Positions 46,908-58,770 of a stretch of 64,000 bases of DNA are shown in pieces. Below the pieces are notes generated by a model. The model made no database searches. It was not told where the DNA came from and saw only the letters and a list, made by a program, of their open reading frames with translations. A program made the position numbers and the translations under genes. This DNA comes from Lineus longissimus (taxonomy: Eukaryota > Nemertea > Pilidiophora > Heteronemertea > Lineidae). Within the stretch, counting starts at the first letter, position 1; each line of letters begins with the position of its first letter. The stretch is taken from contig NC_088310.1 in NCBI RefSeq assembly GCF_910592395.1, forward strand, positions 255,501 to 319,500. Direction: 5' to 3'.

Positions 46908-47772
46908 TTTCGATAATGTTTACTCCTGCTGGTGAATCTCCTCTCGTGTCTCTCGTTCACGGCATGTGGCCCTCGTCTTATAAACTTATATACATTGAAT
47001 TCCAACCACCGACTCTTGCCAGGAAAATATCGTGACAAAGGAAGACTGTGAAATAGGACATAAGGTTTAGTTTGTTCTACGAGCCGTTACAATCTATATA
47101 TGTTGACAATTCAACGCTTTGTGATGTCAAGACCTGAATGAATGTCCCGTGTCTTCGCGGGAGGTTAGACCCATGAAAAGTATACAACTTTCGTGATATC
47201 AAGGCATCATAACCTCAACTGAAGCATCTAATATCCTTATGTTGGCTACACAATAGCCTTTATGATTATTATTAATAAGTGCACATGTGCTATTCGTATT
47301 CATTTCCAACAACGCCAATAGAAATGGTGGAATTCATTGGTGAAATTAATTTGCCTATTTGAACCAGGTGAAATTACAATTTCATCGATTGTATAAAGAA
47401 TGAGCTGAAAGTGGCTGCATAACATACAGCTGTAGTGTGGGAAAATGTATCAATTGAAGAAGTAATGTAACCATTCCAGGGACTCACCGGTCTTGCCAGT
47501 GAAACAGTAAATAAACAACATAAAAAAGAATTGTACATTGAGGTTTATTCTCGAAAGTCGTGTGCGGGCCCGAACAAGCTTATCTTTTGTAATGTTGTTT
47601 TAAAAAAACTATAAAACACTCTGATTTGGCAGACTGACTACCGGGTATATATCAAGCAGACAGCCAATTGAGGAATGTCCAAACTTCGGCGTTTAATACG
47701 CGACGGAATCCGATGTTTTAGTTCCCCCTGGATCTTCCTCGTGCAAACATATCAGCACGTTGACGTTGCGAG
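46908..47772. other. Intergenic spacer M-N
   Basis: It contains a probable gene N poly(A) signal at 47544-47549. Otherwise nothing was recognised. Confidence 0.45.
47544..47549 (-). terminator. Probable poly(A) signal of gene N
   Basis: AATAAA on the minus strand, about 225 nt past the gene N stop codon. Confidence 0.5.
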
Positions 47773-49376
47773 TTATCTCCATTGCATCATTGCGAGGAAT
47801 TCTGCAAAAGGGAAGGAATTCAGGTTTACTCAAAGTGAACCTTAATGAATCCTGGAAAGATATGTCTATGTGTCTTGATCATAGAAGTCATTATGACTAT
47901 TCGATGGTTTCTTTTATTCTTAGGCCACCAATAGTCCGAATGAGGAGTTTCATGTCCTTGTTAACTCACAGTCACTTACTCTCAGTTTTCATTCAAGTAC
48001 ACCATATAGTAACCGAGCTACATGTAACGTTTTAGTGGTAAAGGTATTTAGGATGACAAGTCCTGCTGAGTTGATAAGTAAAAGCTGTTCCGAAAGGTCA
48101 ATACTCAGTGTACTTGGCAAAAGATGAGTAGGAATTATGCTGACACTTGACTTTGAAAGATGACCTCGACCCTGAGGTGACTTCTCACCTTCATAGTTAA
48201 CCAGTCCATCTTTATCCGTATCAGCCTCTTTGATCATCTCCTGGGCATCCTCGTTAGTAACCTCGTCCCCTAACACCTCTTGTATGACATGCACTATTTT
48301 CCGTGCATCTATATAGCCTGTACCGTCCGTGTCGAACACGCGGAATGCACGTATGATCTCGTCGACTGGGTCTACGGGCTTGTCGCGCCGGCACATCATT
48401 TGGAGAAACTCAGGGAAGTCTATCGTACCATTACCTGCAGCATGATGTGATGGAAACAATAAGGTTCAGCAGTGTTATGGACTTGCATGGAGGTTCTCGA
48501 GAACGGATTATGCACGAATAGTATGTGAATTGAAAATGACATGGCCAGAGTCGTATTGTCACATGTGCTGTTTATTCTGGTTGTCTTGAGGTTTGAGCTT
48601 CAGCACCACGCAATTCCAAGAGTAGGGTGACAGCATCTACAGTACCAACAGGTTTACAGTAAGCAGGCAATACCAGACATATGTGACCATAGACGTATTT
48701 GACTTCGCAATATCGCCTTAAATATCATTCACAACCCGACCATCCCCACACATGTAACCGAGTTCATTGAACGTGATGTGGCTGTCCAGGAGTCTCCAAC
48801 CCGGCCAACCGCCATCCACTCAGCACTACCTACCGTCCACGTCGACCTCGTTGATCATGTCCTGTATCTCAGCTTCTGATGGGTTCTGTCCCAGCGAATT
48901 CATCACGGACCCCAATTCATTGAACGTAATGTGGCCGTCCAGGTCGAGATCAAACACATTGAAGACCTTACGCAGTTCTTCAACCTGATCAGGTCTCAAA
49001 AGGTCGGACTGTTGGGGTAAAGAAGAGAAGTGTCAGCGATGGGGATAGGGGACCTCAGTTACCCGGACTGAACAAAACAGTGCCAACTCTTGGCAGTGAT
49101 CTTCTACAGCGATGGGGAGAGGGCACCTCAGTTACCCGGACTGAACAAAACAGTGCCGACTCTTGGCAGTGATCTTCTACAGCGATGGGGAGAGGGCACC
49201 TCAGTTACCCGGACTGAACAAAACAGTCCCGACTCTTGGCAGTGATCCCACTCAGTATGTGTTCTGCTAAATGTATTTCTCTGATGTCATCACCAAACAC
49301 TGGGAGGCTGTGTCTGAGATGGAACAAGTGCTAACTATTCATTTCAACGTCAAACCTTTTGAATTCAACTTACCAT
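47773..49376 (-). CDS. Calmodulin-like protein N (150 aa), EF3 altered
   Basis: Exons: 49374-49376 (M), 48834-49008, 48189-48434, 47773-47801; 453 nt. The 175-nt exon again joins exons 2 and 3 ([16 protein letters not shown]). EF1 [12 protein letters not shown] and EF2 [12 protein letters not shown] are intact. EF3 is [12 protein letters not shown], with Lys at loop position 12 in place of Glu, so it is probably inactive. EF4 [12 protein letters not shown] is intact. The linker is [17 protein letters not shown]. The EF3-EF4 segment carries an extra residue ([14 protein letters not shown]) and the tail is [10 protein letters not shown] stray 30-bp copy of part of the 175-nt exon lies about 150 bp away (48758-48790). 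Intron 1 holds a 73-bp tandem repeat. Confidence 0.86.
48758..48790 (-). repeat. Duplicated exon fragment in gene N intron
   Basis: TTCATTGAACGTGATGTGGC...GTCCAGG repeats 48911-48943 in the EF1 coding part of gene N with about three mismatches. It is too short to be an exon and lacks splice sites that fit. Confidence 0.65.
49034..49249. repeat. 73-bp tandem repeat, about 2.9 copies
   Basis: CAGCGATGGGGA recurs at 49034, 49107 and 49180. Each copy includes CCTCAGTTACCCGGACTGAA and CTCTTGGCAGTGAT. It lies in intron 1 of gene N. Confidence 0.95.
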
Positions 49377-49979
49377 CTTGATCTGAGGTACGATTATGTT
49401 TAGCGCTAGCCCACTCCTGCCTTTTCCTGTTCCCTTCTGATGGTTCTGTTGCCAATAAAAATCGAACTGAATTTTGATGTTTTACCAGCGAATATAACCA
49501 AAGAGTGTGGTAAACACACAACATATAGCCAACTGTTCACGTGCGGTGAATCTTTATTGGATATTCAAAAATGTCATGATATAGTAATACATAGAGGCTT
49601 GTCGTTGTTTATCTTTGACCACAGATCAACGTAGACTACAAAGAGAATGAACAGTTATGAACAGACACAAGGGGATGATCTGTGATGTGACCGATTGAAC
49701 TGGATATATATCATATTTCGACAAAAGGACGATCTTTGCATTCGATTCATTTATATATATCTCCTGAATGGGGTAGCAAGTGTACACTTGGAATGATATG
49801 GTGTGTTCTGCTCCTAATGCCAAGTGGGTCGGTATGTTTCCTCGAGCTGCCGCCAGATGTTCTATAGTAGCTGAACCTATAATATGATGTAGTTCTTTCT
49901 AACATGGGCAGCCTGAGAAAGGCTTTCATACGAGCTACTGGAACGTGTTATGGCGGTCTTCCTCGACCTGGGGTCAATC
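49377..49979. other. Intergenic spacer N-O
   Basis: It contains a probable gene O poly(A) signal at 49554-49559. No exon was recognised. Confidence 0.45.
49554..49559 (-). terminator. Possible poly(A) signal of gene O
   Basis: AATAAA on the minus strand, about 420 nt past the gene O stop codon. Confidence 0.4.
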
Positions 49980-51978
49980 CTAATCTGAGTATTGTCGTTT
50001 CTTCTCCATCATCAGGAAGTAGAACTCTGAAAGGAGGTTTAATCAACAGTCAGCTTTGGTGATGTTTAGTGTACTAGTCTTATCTTATACACACTTGTCA
50101 TCTCGATGGCGGACGCTTAATAAGCTGAAGGTACTAATCGATAGATCCAACTAGACTTTGTTTCCAATAATCATGATATAACCGTTTAAAAGCTTTTCAT
50201 CGTCTCTCCGATGGTTGCTGAATGTGAATAAAAATTCGTATTTCGTATTTTATTAGATGATTGATCAGCCCTACCTCAAGGCTGCAGCTCGAGTCTTGCT
50301 CAGATACATTTCCTCGGCTTCCCGGTTCTATTACGAAGCAGGAAATGCACGCCACCAAGAGCAGTTTGCCAAGTTCATTGGGTGGGTGGCAATGGTACAC
50401 GGTATCTCCGTGTCCCTATACCTCACCTTCATAACAGACCTTGCCATCTCCATCTCGGTCAGCCTCCTTTATCATCTGAATGACCTCCGTTTTTGAAAGG
50501 GGTTCATTCAACATCATCATCACCTGGAAATACATGAGTTTCTGACAGTAGCAGTCTTTGTTACCAGCAGGTCTGGATCTGTTCTTCTACATCGACAACC
50601 TTCTCGTTCTCAGGCCCTCTTCTCTTACCATGTCCACACCGCCAGATACGTCTCAAACATTGTCCATGGCATTCCCGACCATACCTCTTCAGTAGGAGGT
50701 TTCCCCTCATGTAGCTTTATAGGTATGACTAAATAGACCAACCTACCTGTTGTAACTCTCCAGCACTTATGAAACCATCGTTATCCAGATCAAAGGCACC
50801 GAACACGTTTTTCAGGTCGTCATCATTGTAGGTGATCATTTGATTCCTCTGGGTCATCATCGTCACAAACTCGGGGAAGAATATCACACTTTTTCCTGCA
50901 AGTGCAGGGAATACCGTTAAGCAATTTGGTGTCGTCCAGGAGGAGCCATGAAGTCATATGCGGTTAAATGTGTGCAGGCGTGATCGACAGGCCAAGGTTG
51001 ATACGTTTCCAAGCCAGAACCTCGATAGTGCTCAATCGTGTCATTCTATCTTATTCTTAAATCAGTATTGACTGACATAACGTTGTTCTTTGTGTGTTTT
51101 GGACAAACTGCGGCACTTTGGTGATCAAACCTTGTGAGACCCATGCTTACCAGTGCACCCCCCACCCCATCTTATCTCCTAAAGTACTCAATGACATTCT
51201 TATTCCAATGAATAATGCCATTACCCTCTTCTACCTCTTCCTCAGTGTTTGCCCTGCTCTTGGAGGCGTTAGTCTCGAGCTCCAGAGTGTATTCCTCCTC
51301 CAAGATGGGTTAAGCATTTATACGTGCCACTAACGGTTTCAGGCACTTTGGCCAGAGGTAGAGTCCACGCAAACTACTCGCGTTTTTCACTTGGTAGGGT
51401 CTTATGCTTGCGCTGGCATAGACACCAGATACAAGGAATCTTACTTTTACGTCACATTCGATGGACTGACGGTATTACCTTGTTCATCCTTACTGTTCGC
51501 CATCTGCTTCAGTTCCGTCAGAGTCACATGTTGCCCCAGCGTCCGCATGACCCCTCCCAGCTCATGGGCTGATATCGCTCCGTCACAGTCTTTGTCAAAC
51601 ATGTCGAAAACCTGGCTGTACTCGGCTATTCTCTCCTCGCCCATCTCCGCATCTTCTTGGAACTGTTCCTGGAAAATACAACCCCAAACCTACATTCGGA
51701 TCGTTGATGAGTAGTTTTTTGCACCAAACCGTTGGTATCGCTTGCGGAGATCATCTACATAAAAATCTCTCCCGAGTCGGATGCTGATGGTGCTCTTGAA
51801 AGACACCCCATTCTGGTACTCGCTAACTATCAGATCTGGATCCATTGGAAAGTTCATGGTGTGTTTTCTATCACTTTTGAGGCAGGTGCAGGTCCTTACT
51901 CGGTTGATACAGTTTTGACGTCTACGATCTTACAAAGATTCCTGTGAATTTCCTTACCAATTCTTCGGGGAACGGCAT
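49980..51978 (-). CDS. Calmodulin-like protein O (about 161-168 aa), extra intron, EF2 lost
   Basis: Exons: 51958-51978 (MPFPEEL), 51479-51668, 50747-50895, 50427-50523, 49980-50026; 504 nt. The 190-nt exon fuses exons 2 and 3 and starts EQFQEDAEMGEERIAEYSQV. EF1 DKDCDGAISAHE is plausible. The EF2 loop reads KDEQGKSVIFFPE, without Asp1 or Gly6 in register, so it is degenerate. EF3 DLDNDGFISAGE and EF4 DRDGDGKVCYEE look intact. The EF3-EF4 exon is split (149 + 97 nt) after ELQQ, a position different from the vertebrate CALM intron (107 + 136). The tail is EFYFLMMEKKRQYSD, long and charged. Exon 1 is uncertain: ATG exons at 52223-52246 (MLVSQRQQ) and 52490-52492 (M alone, GTAAGT donor) fit the phase equally well. 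Confidence 0.75.
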
Positions 51979-52246
51979 CGTATATCTTTATCTGAGCCAT
52001 GTAGATGTTAAAATGAACAGCCACATTTCCACATTTGATATATGGATATACATGTATTTCGGCAATCGTTTTTGGGTTCAAGGTATTTGACAATAGGATG
52101 GAGAGCGATATCAAATCAGCATATTCTCCATAAGATAATAGTTTGTGCAAATCACCTGCAGGATTTGCATTTCATTTATTGCACTTTACGCACGAGTAAC
52201 GAGAAAATAGGAACTAGTGTACCTGTTGTCTTTGGCTGACGAGCAT

Positions 52247-53902
52247 TGCTTTATAGTCAAATCTTGATGCTTTTGAGCAAAAAAATGCGGTGGATCAGAG
52301 GTTGAACATTTTGTTAAGCCTACAACACAAATTAAGGCAGGCCTGCGGCAATAATTGCTAGTGAAAATAACATGTCATGCACGTGTGATTGCTGTATGTT
52401 TGTGAGTGTCGTTTCGGTGTTGGCCTCTCAGGAGAGAGCGACTGAAGAAGATGGTCTGCACAGTGTTGCTTTGGGACATCGTTTGCACTTACCATTTTGC
52501 TTTCGAACGTGTTTCATCAACGATGGCAATGGTACGTTTCTTCTCTTTACTGTTGCGATCGTGGCTGAATGTCTTTATTTCATTACTGTCAGCCTGCTAA
52601 TATCCAACTCTCAATTATTATCAAAAAATGGTCGTTAAGAATAAACCAATTTGAAAAGATTTCTATACAACAGACATTATCACCTTACCTGACTTTTTTT
52701 CTGTGATTTCTGAGCTATTGAATCAGAATGAGTAAAGGTGAATACGTGCACATTGATCAGACTACTGACTTATCTATCAAGTCTAAGAATCTCACCTGAG
52801 GCGAGAACGTCAGAGGTGTTCTGCATGACTGAACCCATTTCGTGATACTGTTATCGGGTATAAAGGCCTAAGCAAGCGGTAAATAGATCTTCATAGTACA
52901 GGCATAATCACAAACAAATTTGAATGGTGTCATATTTTGAAAGAAAGTGTTATTTTCTGCCCGGGTGTCGTCTGGTAGTTGATATTTAGCTTATTATAAA
53001 ACACTTGATCTGATATACGAATCTTACCCATCCCGCTCGCTCGAATTTGGAGGAGAGGCTGTGAAGCCAGCGATAACAAATGACATAGCGACAACGAGGA
53101 AGCCTAATGCCAGACAGTATGCAACATCTAAACCAGTGTATCTGACCAGCCTTAAGGTGTCGCATCTCCATCTTTCTTTCTCTCAGAGAAAACAAACAAC
53201 CATTTGGAGATTGGTGATACGTTGTGCACCACTCTCGATTGATGCACCACTCTCGATTGATGCACCACTCTCGATTGATGCACCACTCTCGATTGATGCC
53301 CCACGGACACCATACCCTGACCAGTCATAGTCGGCAATGGTTGGTCAACTTTGCCTTACTGATGGCAGCACTGACATCCATGTAATCGTCAGTAGTCATA
53401 GAAACTTCGTTATGTCCAAAAGTGGCCCGAAATAGGCCAGTGATCATTGTGTCAACAATGGCTATTGTATTCTATAATGGCTAGACCGTCTTCCTTCACA
53501 ATGCACTTGAGTCTAAACATGCAGAGCGGTGACCTCTTTTTTAAAGAAAACTCTTCAGGTCACAACAAGCGAATAACAACAATATTAGTCATTCCTTCAC
53601 AACCGGAAAGGCCTATTAATGAGTGTTATGTTGTCTGCACATAACTAGGCCTGACAATTATAGAACAATTACGCAATCTGTCAAGTACTTTAGTCTTGGC
53701 GTTTCATGGTATTGTACTGAATGTGCCAGTTAATAGCTCTTTCATTCCATATTGGAGTTCTATATTAGACATATGTCTACATTATCATACACATGTGCTG
53801 ATAGAAAATATGGATTTTAAAATGATGAACGACATCAGCTGACTGGCGGTTCTCATGTTGTGAACTACTTCCGTGTTTATTGCGTGGTTATTTTTGTGAG
53901 AT
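52247..53902. other. Divergent spacer between gene O and the phosphatases
   Basis: It contains an alternative ATG-plus-GTAAGT exon for gene O (52490-52492, minus strand) and an 18-bp tandem repeat at 53227-53298. No other exon was recognised. Confidence 0.4.
53227..53298. repeat. 18-bp tandem repeat, 4 copies
   Basis: CACCACTCTCGATTGATG is repeated four times in perfect register. Confidence 0.97.
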
Positions 53903-56900
53903 ATGGGCTCCTCCTTCGTCGCCTGGTGCTTGCTCTGCTTGCTGACCGCCATCAGAGATGTTCAACCACAGGCTTTCTACCAACCGGAACAGATTCATCT
54001 TTCCTATGCAGGTAAGGTTAAAAATTCATATTTTCCTATCACAGTTCGCCATTGAACAGTAGAATTAATCAACAACTTGATGTCCGTATGAATGCATCAT
54101 CAGCATGCAGTATCAGGTGTGCATTTATCAAGGTCAACATGTCAGTAATGCATCAATGCATTGCAACTTTGTTCGAGTAACACTGAACTTTTGCAGAGTT
54201 TTAAAGGCCTACAGACAGCGTATCTGAACCATCTCCTTCCCTTTCGTTTTGTTATAATTGGAGGTCTAGCTGTTGTTTTAAGGAATGTAATCTCACCGGC
54301 ACGGCATTATCATATATCAGCATAATCTCCACTTTCATTCATTCGTGCATTACACCAAACCTGTCATGACTGTATAGATATGCATCTGGATGCACATTTG
54401 GAAGGCTGCGCCAATGACTGACAGCATAGATGCAATAGTTTGAAGCCATGAATAAAACAATATTATTTCGAAGCCTTCCCTACTTCGTTGTCATTTTGCA
54501 GCCAAACCGACCGAGATGGTGTTCACGTGGGTGACCTTCACTGACACAGGTTCCGTGGTAGAATATGGTCTCTCGTCTAGTCAGCTCGACATGTCAGCTA
54601 AAGGAGCATCTGAGGAGTTTAGAGACGGAGGCAAAGAGAAACGAATTATCTTCATGCACAGGGTCACTGTGACAGGATTGTCATCGGGACAAATGTACAG
54701 TACGTAGCCCATAGAGACGCACACAGTCAACGGATCGTAATCAATTGCTTTGAAACGTCAGCCCATTTGATGGGTCACTTTTTTCTTGAAGTAACTACCT
54801 GCGATTGAAAATACATTTTCCTGATTTGACGGAGACTGGTTTGTTTCCTTGATTATACCCAAAGCCTTCTTCTTGTGTTACTCATCATGTATATTCAGTT
54901 AAGGCTTATATTGTCTACTTTTGCTTTATTAAAAACCTCCTTTCAATAGTCAGGATTACCATCTGATTTCAGATTATCATGTGGGCAGCCCAAACGGCTG
55001 GAGCTCCCTCTATACATTCACAGCAATGAAGAATGGGACAGACTTCAGTACAACCTTTGCCCTCTACGGTGACCTTGGCAATGGTAATGGAAGGTCAATG
55101 GGGCTGCTGCAGAAGATGGCAGAGACGGGCAAGTTTGACTTCGTGGTTCACACTGGCGACTTTGCTTATGACATGCACGATGTAAGTAAAGGGAATGGGA
55201 CAGGAATCCACACTTCGATATTCGAATGAGAGCTCTTTAGGAAAACATACATGTTATAACTGTTCACGTAACGTACCGAAGAAGGCGCAACTTGAAAGTA
55301 TTATTGTTTAAGAACGCTTTGCCACTATGAAATTCCTTAAGTACAACAGGAAGATACGTCTCATAACACAATGTTTGCCCCACTAATGGATTGTGGGATA
55401 ATCTTTTTACGGTCTTATCTAGGAAAGGCAATGTAAACCAATTAATATCATTGATACAGAAATTAAGTTCACAGATAGACAAAACGCACTTAAATGTTAT
55501 TGTACTCAGTAGTATCAATAATTGCTTACTTCTAGGACAATGCGAGAAAGGGAGACCAGTTCATGCGTCAGATCGAGTCCATAGCAACCTATGTTCCTTA
55601 CATGACCTGCGTTGGTAACCACGAAGCAGCTTAGTTAGTATCTAGAGTGTCCTCATTGTCTCAGCTCGTCACATGCTTTCCTGCCAGTTGGCATCGGTGT
55701 GATATTTGGGTTGTGACTTTGTCCAAAGATGACAGATTTGGGATGAATGGAAATAAGAATCTAACACCAAATGAATATCAATCCCTGCAACCATTTCGTC
55801 ACCAAAATGATGATTTGTTATGACTTCCCATTTTCTGCAGGTTCACCTCGGCCTGGTATTGGGGAAAGGAACTTAAAATGCATTTTGATAGCCTACACAA
55901 ATGAAATTCTAAGGTGTATTTGAATGTTGGAAAAAGATCTATTTGCGGTTTACATCTGACGACGAAGTTGCAGTAATTCTCGACATGACTGATGGTTTCT
56001 TCAACACTTCTTATTGCAGCAACTTCTCTAATTATAAATACCGCTTTACAATGCCTGATGCTGGCGGGGATGGACGTGGCTTATGGTACAGGTGAGTAGT
56101 CCAGTGTGGTTGATAACATGCATCATGCAAGCTAACAATCAGTGAGTACCTCACGCCATCTGCGCCTGGCACTCGTACGATTGAAACTGTTTATCAGTAT
56201 AGCGTCAAGACAACGATCTCCCTGCAATTTTCACCCACTTTTCAAGATTAACAACGCTAAACTCGTGCTATTTTAATCTGTTTCAGTTACGATGTGGGAC
56301 CCGTCCATTTCATAGCCTGGGACACGGAGGTTTACTATGAAAACCAGGGTCCTGATGACATTGTCGGGAAGCAATATGGATGGTTGGAGGAAGATTTGAT
56401 AGTAAGTGGTGATCGTCGTCATTATCCTTAAGTGTTCCTGATTCACCCTGATGGCAACACGGTGGGCCATGTGTTGATCAGAGAGACCAAATCATGCTTT
56501 CATGATTATATCCTGTACACGAACAGATAAGAGTTTTGCCACATGTCTACGACCGTAAAGAGCAGCTGTGTCGTGTTTCCAATTCAAATAGGGCGTTGGT
56601 GAGTAAGTAATTTTATCAATGCTTCAGAAGGGATGTACATTTGATATGTTTGATTGTTTTCAGAAAGCCAACCGTAACCGAGAGATGCGTCCATGGATCA
56701 TCACATACGGCCATCGACCAATGTACTGCAGCAATACCTTCAGCGGCCAGAAAGAATTGGACCATTGTATCAATCCTTCAAATCCAGTAGGTTCTTTCAA
56801 GCTACCTTCCTATATATACATGTAACTTCATCAAGCATTTCTTCACGGAATGTCTTCCTGTATCTGGATCGTGGTCTCCCAAGGTTTCGCAAGACCACAT

Positions 56901-58410
56901 ATTGCCCCAGTACAGATGGGCAGGCTGAGGCTTACTGATATCATAGCCATGGGGACAACACGATGCCAAGCAAAAGCTCGGCGGAGAAGAACGACACGAC
57001 AAGGCAATCATTGCTTACAATCACCAAGATATCTTGGCACATAGCATGGTTTCTCTATACAAATACTTTGACCAACTGCCTTGATAGTTCTTCATACATT
57101 TCATATCAACTTTCAGATCCGGGTGGGCGATCCTTCTAAAGGATGGCAGGGTGTTGAAAATCTGTTTTATAAGTATGGCGTCGATGTGCAGGTGGCCGCT
57201 CATGAGCACTCCTACGAGAGGATGTGGCCTGTCTACAACATGAGGGTTTGTAATGGTAGCAGGGCCCCATACACAAACCCTAATGCCCCGGTCCATATCG
57301 TCACTGGATCCGCAGTAAGTTAGCCATTCGGTCTTTGTCTCATTTTCATCAAAATCTTGTTTCCTAAAGATGATCGAAATTCACCACAAGTGCTTGATTT
57401 TACATCAAGTCATGATTATCAAGATTGCAAAAACATTTTTGTTGTCGTTGACAACTGTTGATCTCCTGCCGGTATTATAGGCCGACATTCATTTACAAGA
57501 AAACGTTGCCTCTTTTAGGGTAACTCAGAGCACCAGTCCCCTTTCTTCCGTGTCCCCTGGGTGTGGAGTGCCAAGCGATCTGATGACTACGGATTCAACA
57601 TAATCAAGGTTCACAACAAGACTCACATTAATATACAATTCCTCTCACAAAATAAGGTAGGCTAAATCATTCAGATAATGGAAATAGATACACATCTGGG
57701 GTGGCTACAATGAGAAAAATAAACGTAAATTCCAAAAGAAACACGTGGAAATACTTAGAAATAGAAACAATCAAATAAGCGCTGGCTACAGTAGCAGAGC
57801 AAAGAAGCAGCGAAGCTGAACAAGTGTTTCGATTTAGCAAGATACTGCAATATGGATCCACTGCATGCTTTCCAGCATCGTCCATGGCAGTCCTCTTCTG
57901 CATGTAATGTCCTCGTTGGCTGGAGTTACACATGGTTCACGTGGTCACTTGTCATGATTCACTTGTCACGAGTTTACTGAATTAGCCTTGAAAACACAAC
58001 GAGAGGGTGAAGAGTGACCTCATGAATCGTATGTAACCCGCTCTTTGGAAATGACTTGTTCGTTCTTCATATCACGTATGAAATGTGAACAGTGTCAATG
58101 TGAAATTTGAACTCTCTATAATCGCAGCGCCAAGCAATTCACATGTATTTGTAAATGCATTTTCTTATGTGTATTCCTCTACTTTCAGGATGGTGCTATA
58201 ATAGATGAGATCATGCTAATAAAAGATCAACACGGTGAAGACATATACACCTGTGGTGCGGGAATGGACACCGACTATGACGCGCGCAAGAAAAGCGAGT
58301 TCCAAAAAATTGTCAATTACTTCGAGTATAAGGCGAAGAAATTGAAGGAAAAAGAAAGACGAATGCAAATGGAAAATGACTTTTATTTTGAAGATTTTGA
58401 GCGATTATGA
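53903..58410 (+). CDS. ACP7: Purple acid phosphatase, ACP7-type (493 aa, complete)
   Basis: Secreted or lysosomal-route binuclear metal phosphatase hydrolysing phosphomonoesters at acid pH. Ten exons: 53903-54011, 54502-54699, 54973-55181, 55536-55633, 56020-56091, 56287-56401, 56664-56786, 57117-57314, 57519-57656, 58189-58410; 1482 nt with consistent phases. The N-terminus (MGSSFVAWCLLCLLTA) is a signal peptide. A fibronectin-like domain follows (QPEQIHLSYA, FTWVTF, VEYG). Metal ligands are visible in order: GDLG (D136), GDFAY (D165, Y168), GNHE (N200, H201), GHRPMYC (H284) and AHEHSYER (H337, H339). The C-terminus adds a Lys/Glu-rich helix (KAKKLKEKERRMQMEND) beyond the usual ACP7 end. AATAAA lies at 58765-58770. 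It is a tandem duplicate of the following gene. Confidence 0.95.
57932..58110 (-). repeat. Dispersed repeat, copy 2 (inverse of 41922-42100)
   Basis: It lies in the last intron of the first phosphatase gene and aligns in reverse complement with 41922-42100. No coding capacity is visible; it is probably a non-autonomous mobile element. Confidence 0.9.
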
Positions 58411-58459
58411 TCGATAAAAATCATCGGCGTTGACAATGAAAATCACATTTACTGTTCGG

Positions 58460-58592
58460 GGTTCACTGCCTTGATTATACCGTTCGTTCGAGTTAAACTG
58501 AGACCGCGCAGTGCCTTTATCCATTGAGAGTCGTCACTACAGCAGGCCTGGTTCACTGCCTTGATAATACCGTTCGTTCGAGTTAAAATGAA
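58460..58592. repeat. Direct repeat in the phosphatase 3' UTR
   Basis: GGTTCACTGCCTTGAT...ACCGTTCGTTCGAGTTAAA occurs at about 58460 and again at about 58550, a 43-bp unit with two or three differences, 90 bp apart. Confidence 0.9.
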
Positions 58593-58764
58593 AGACTGTA
58601 GAGACGATAACGAACTGATGCAAATTCTGTCACGGAGGAGTCTTGTATTGAATATGGCGTCGAGAACGAATATGATTTAATTAAGGCGCCATCTTTAAAT
58701 AATGTGATAAGAATACTCCGGTGATCCTGTAACTGCTTTTTGATATGCATATTTGTAAGTGATA

Positions 58765-58770
58765 AATAAA
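58765..58770 (+). terminator. Poly(A) signal of the first phosphatase
   Basis: AATAAA, 355 nt past the stop codon in an AT-rich context. Confidence 0.7.

Noticed and set aside
56830-57055. Extra exon in phosphatase intron 7
   Set aside because: The flanking exons join in phase and match the family continuously, leaving no room for an insert.
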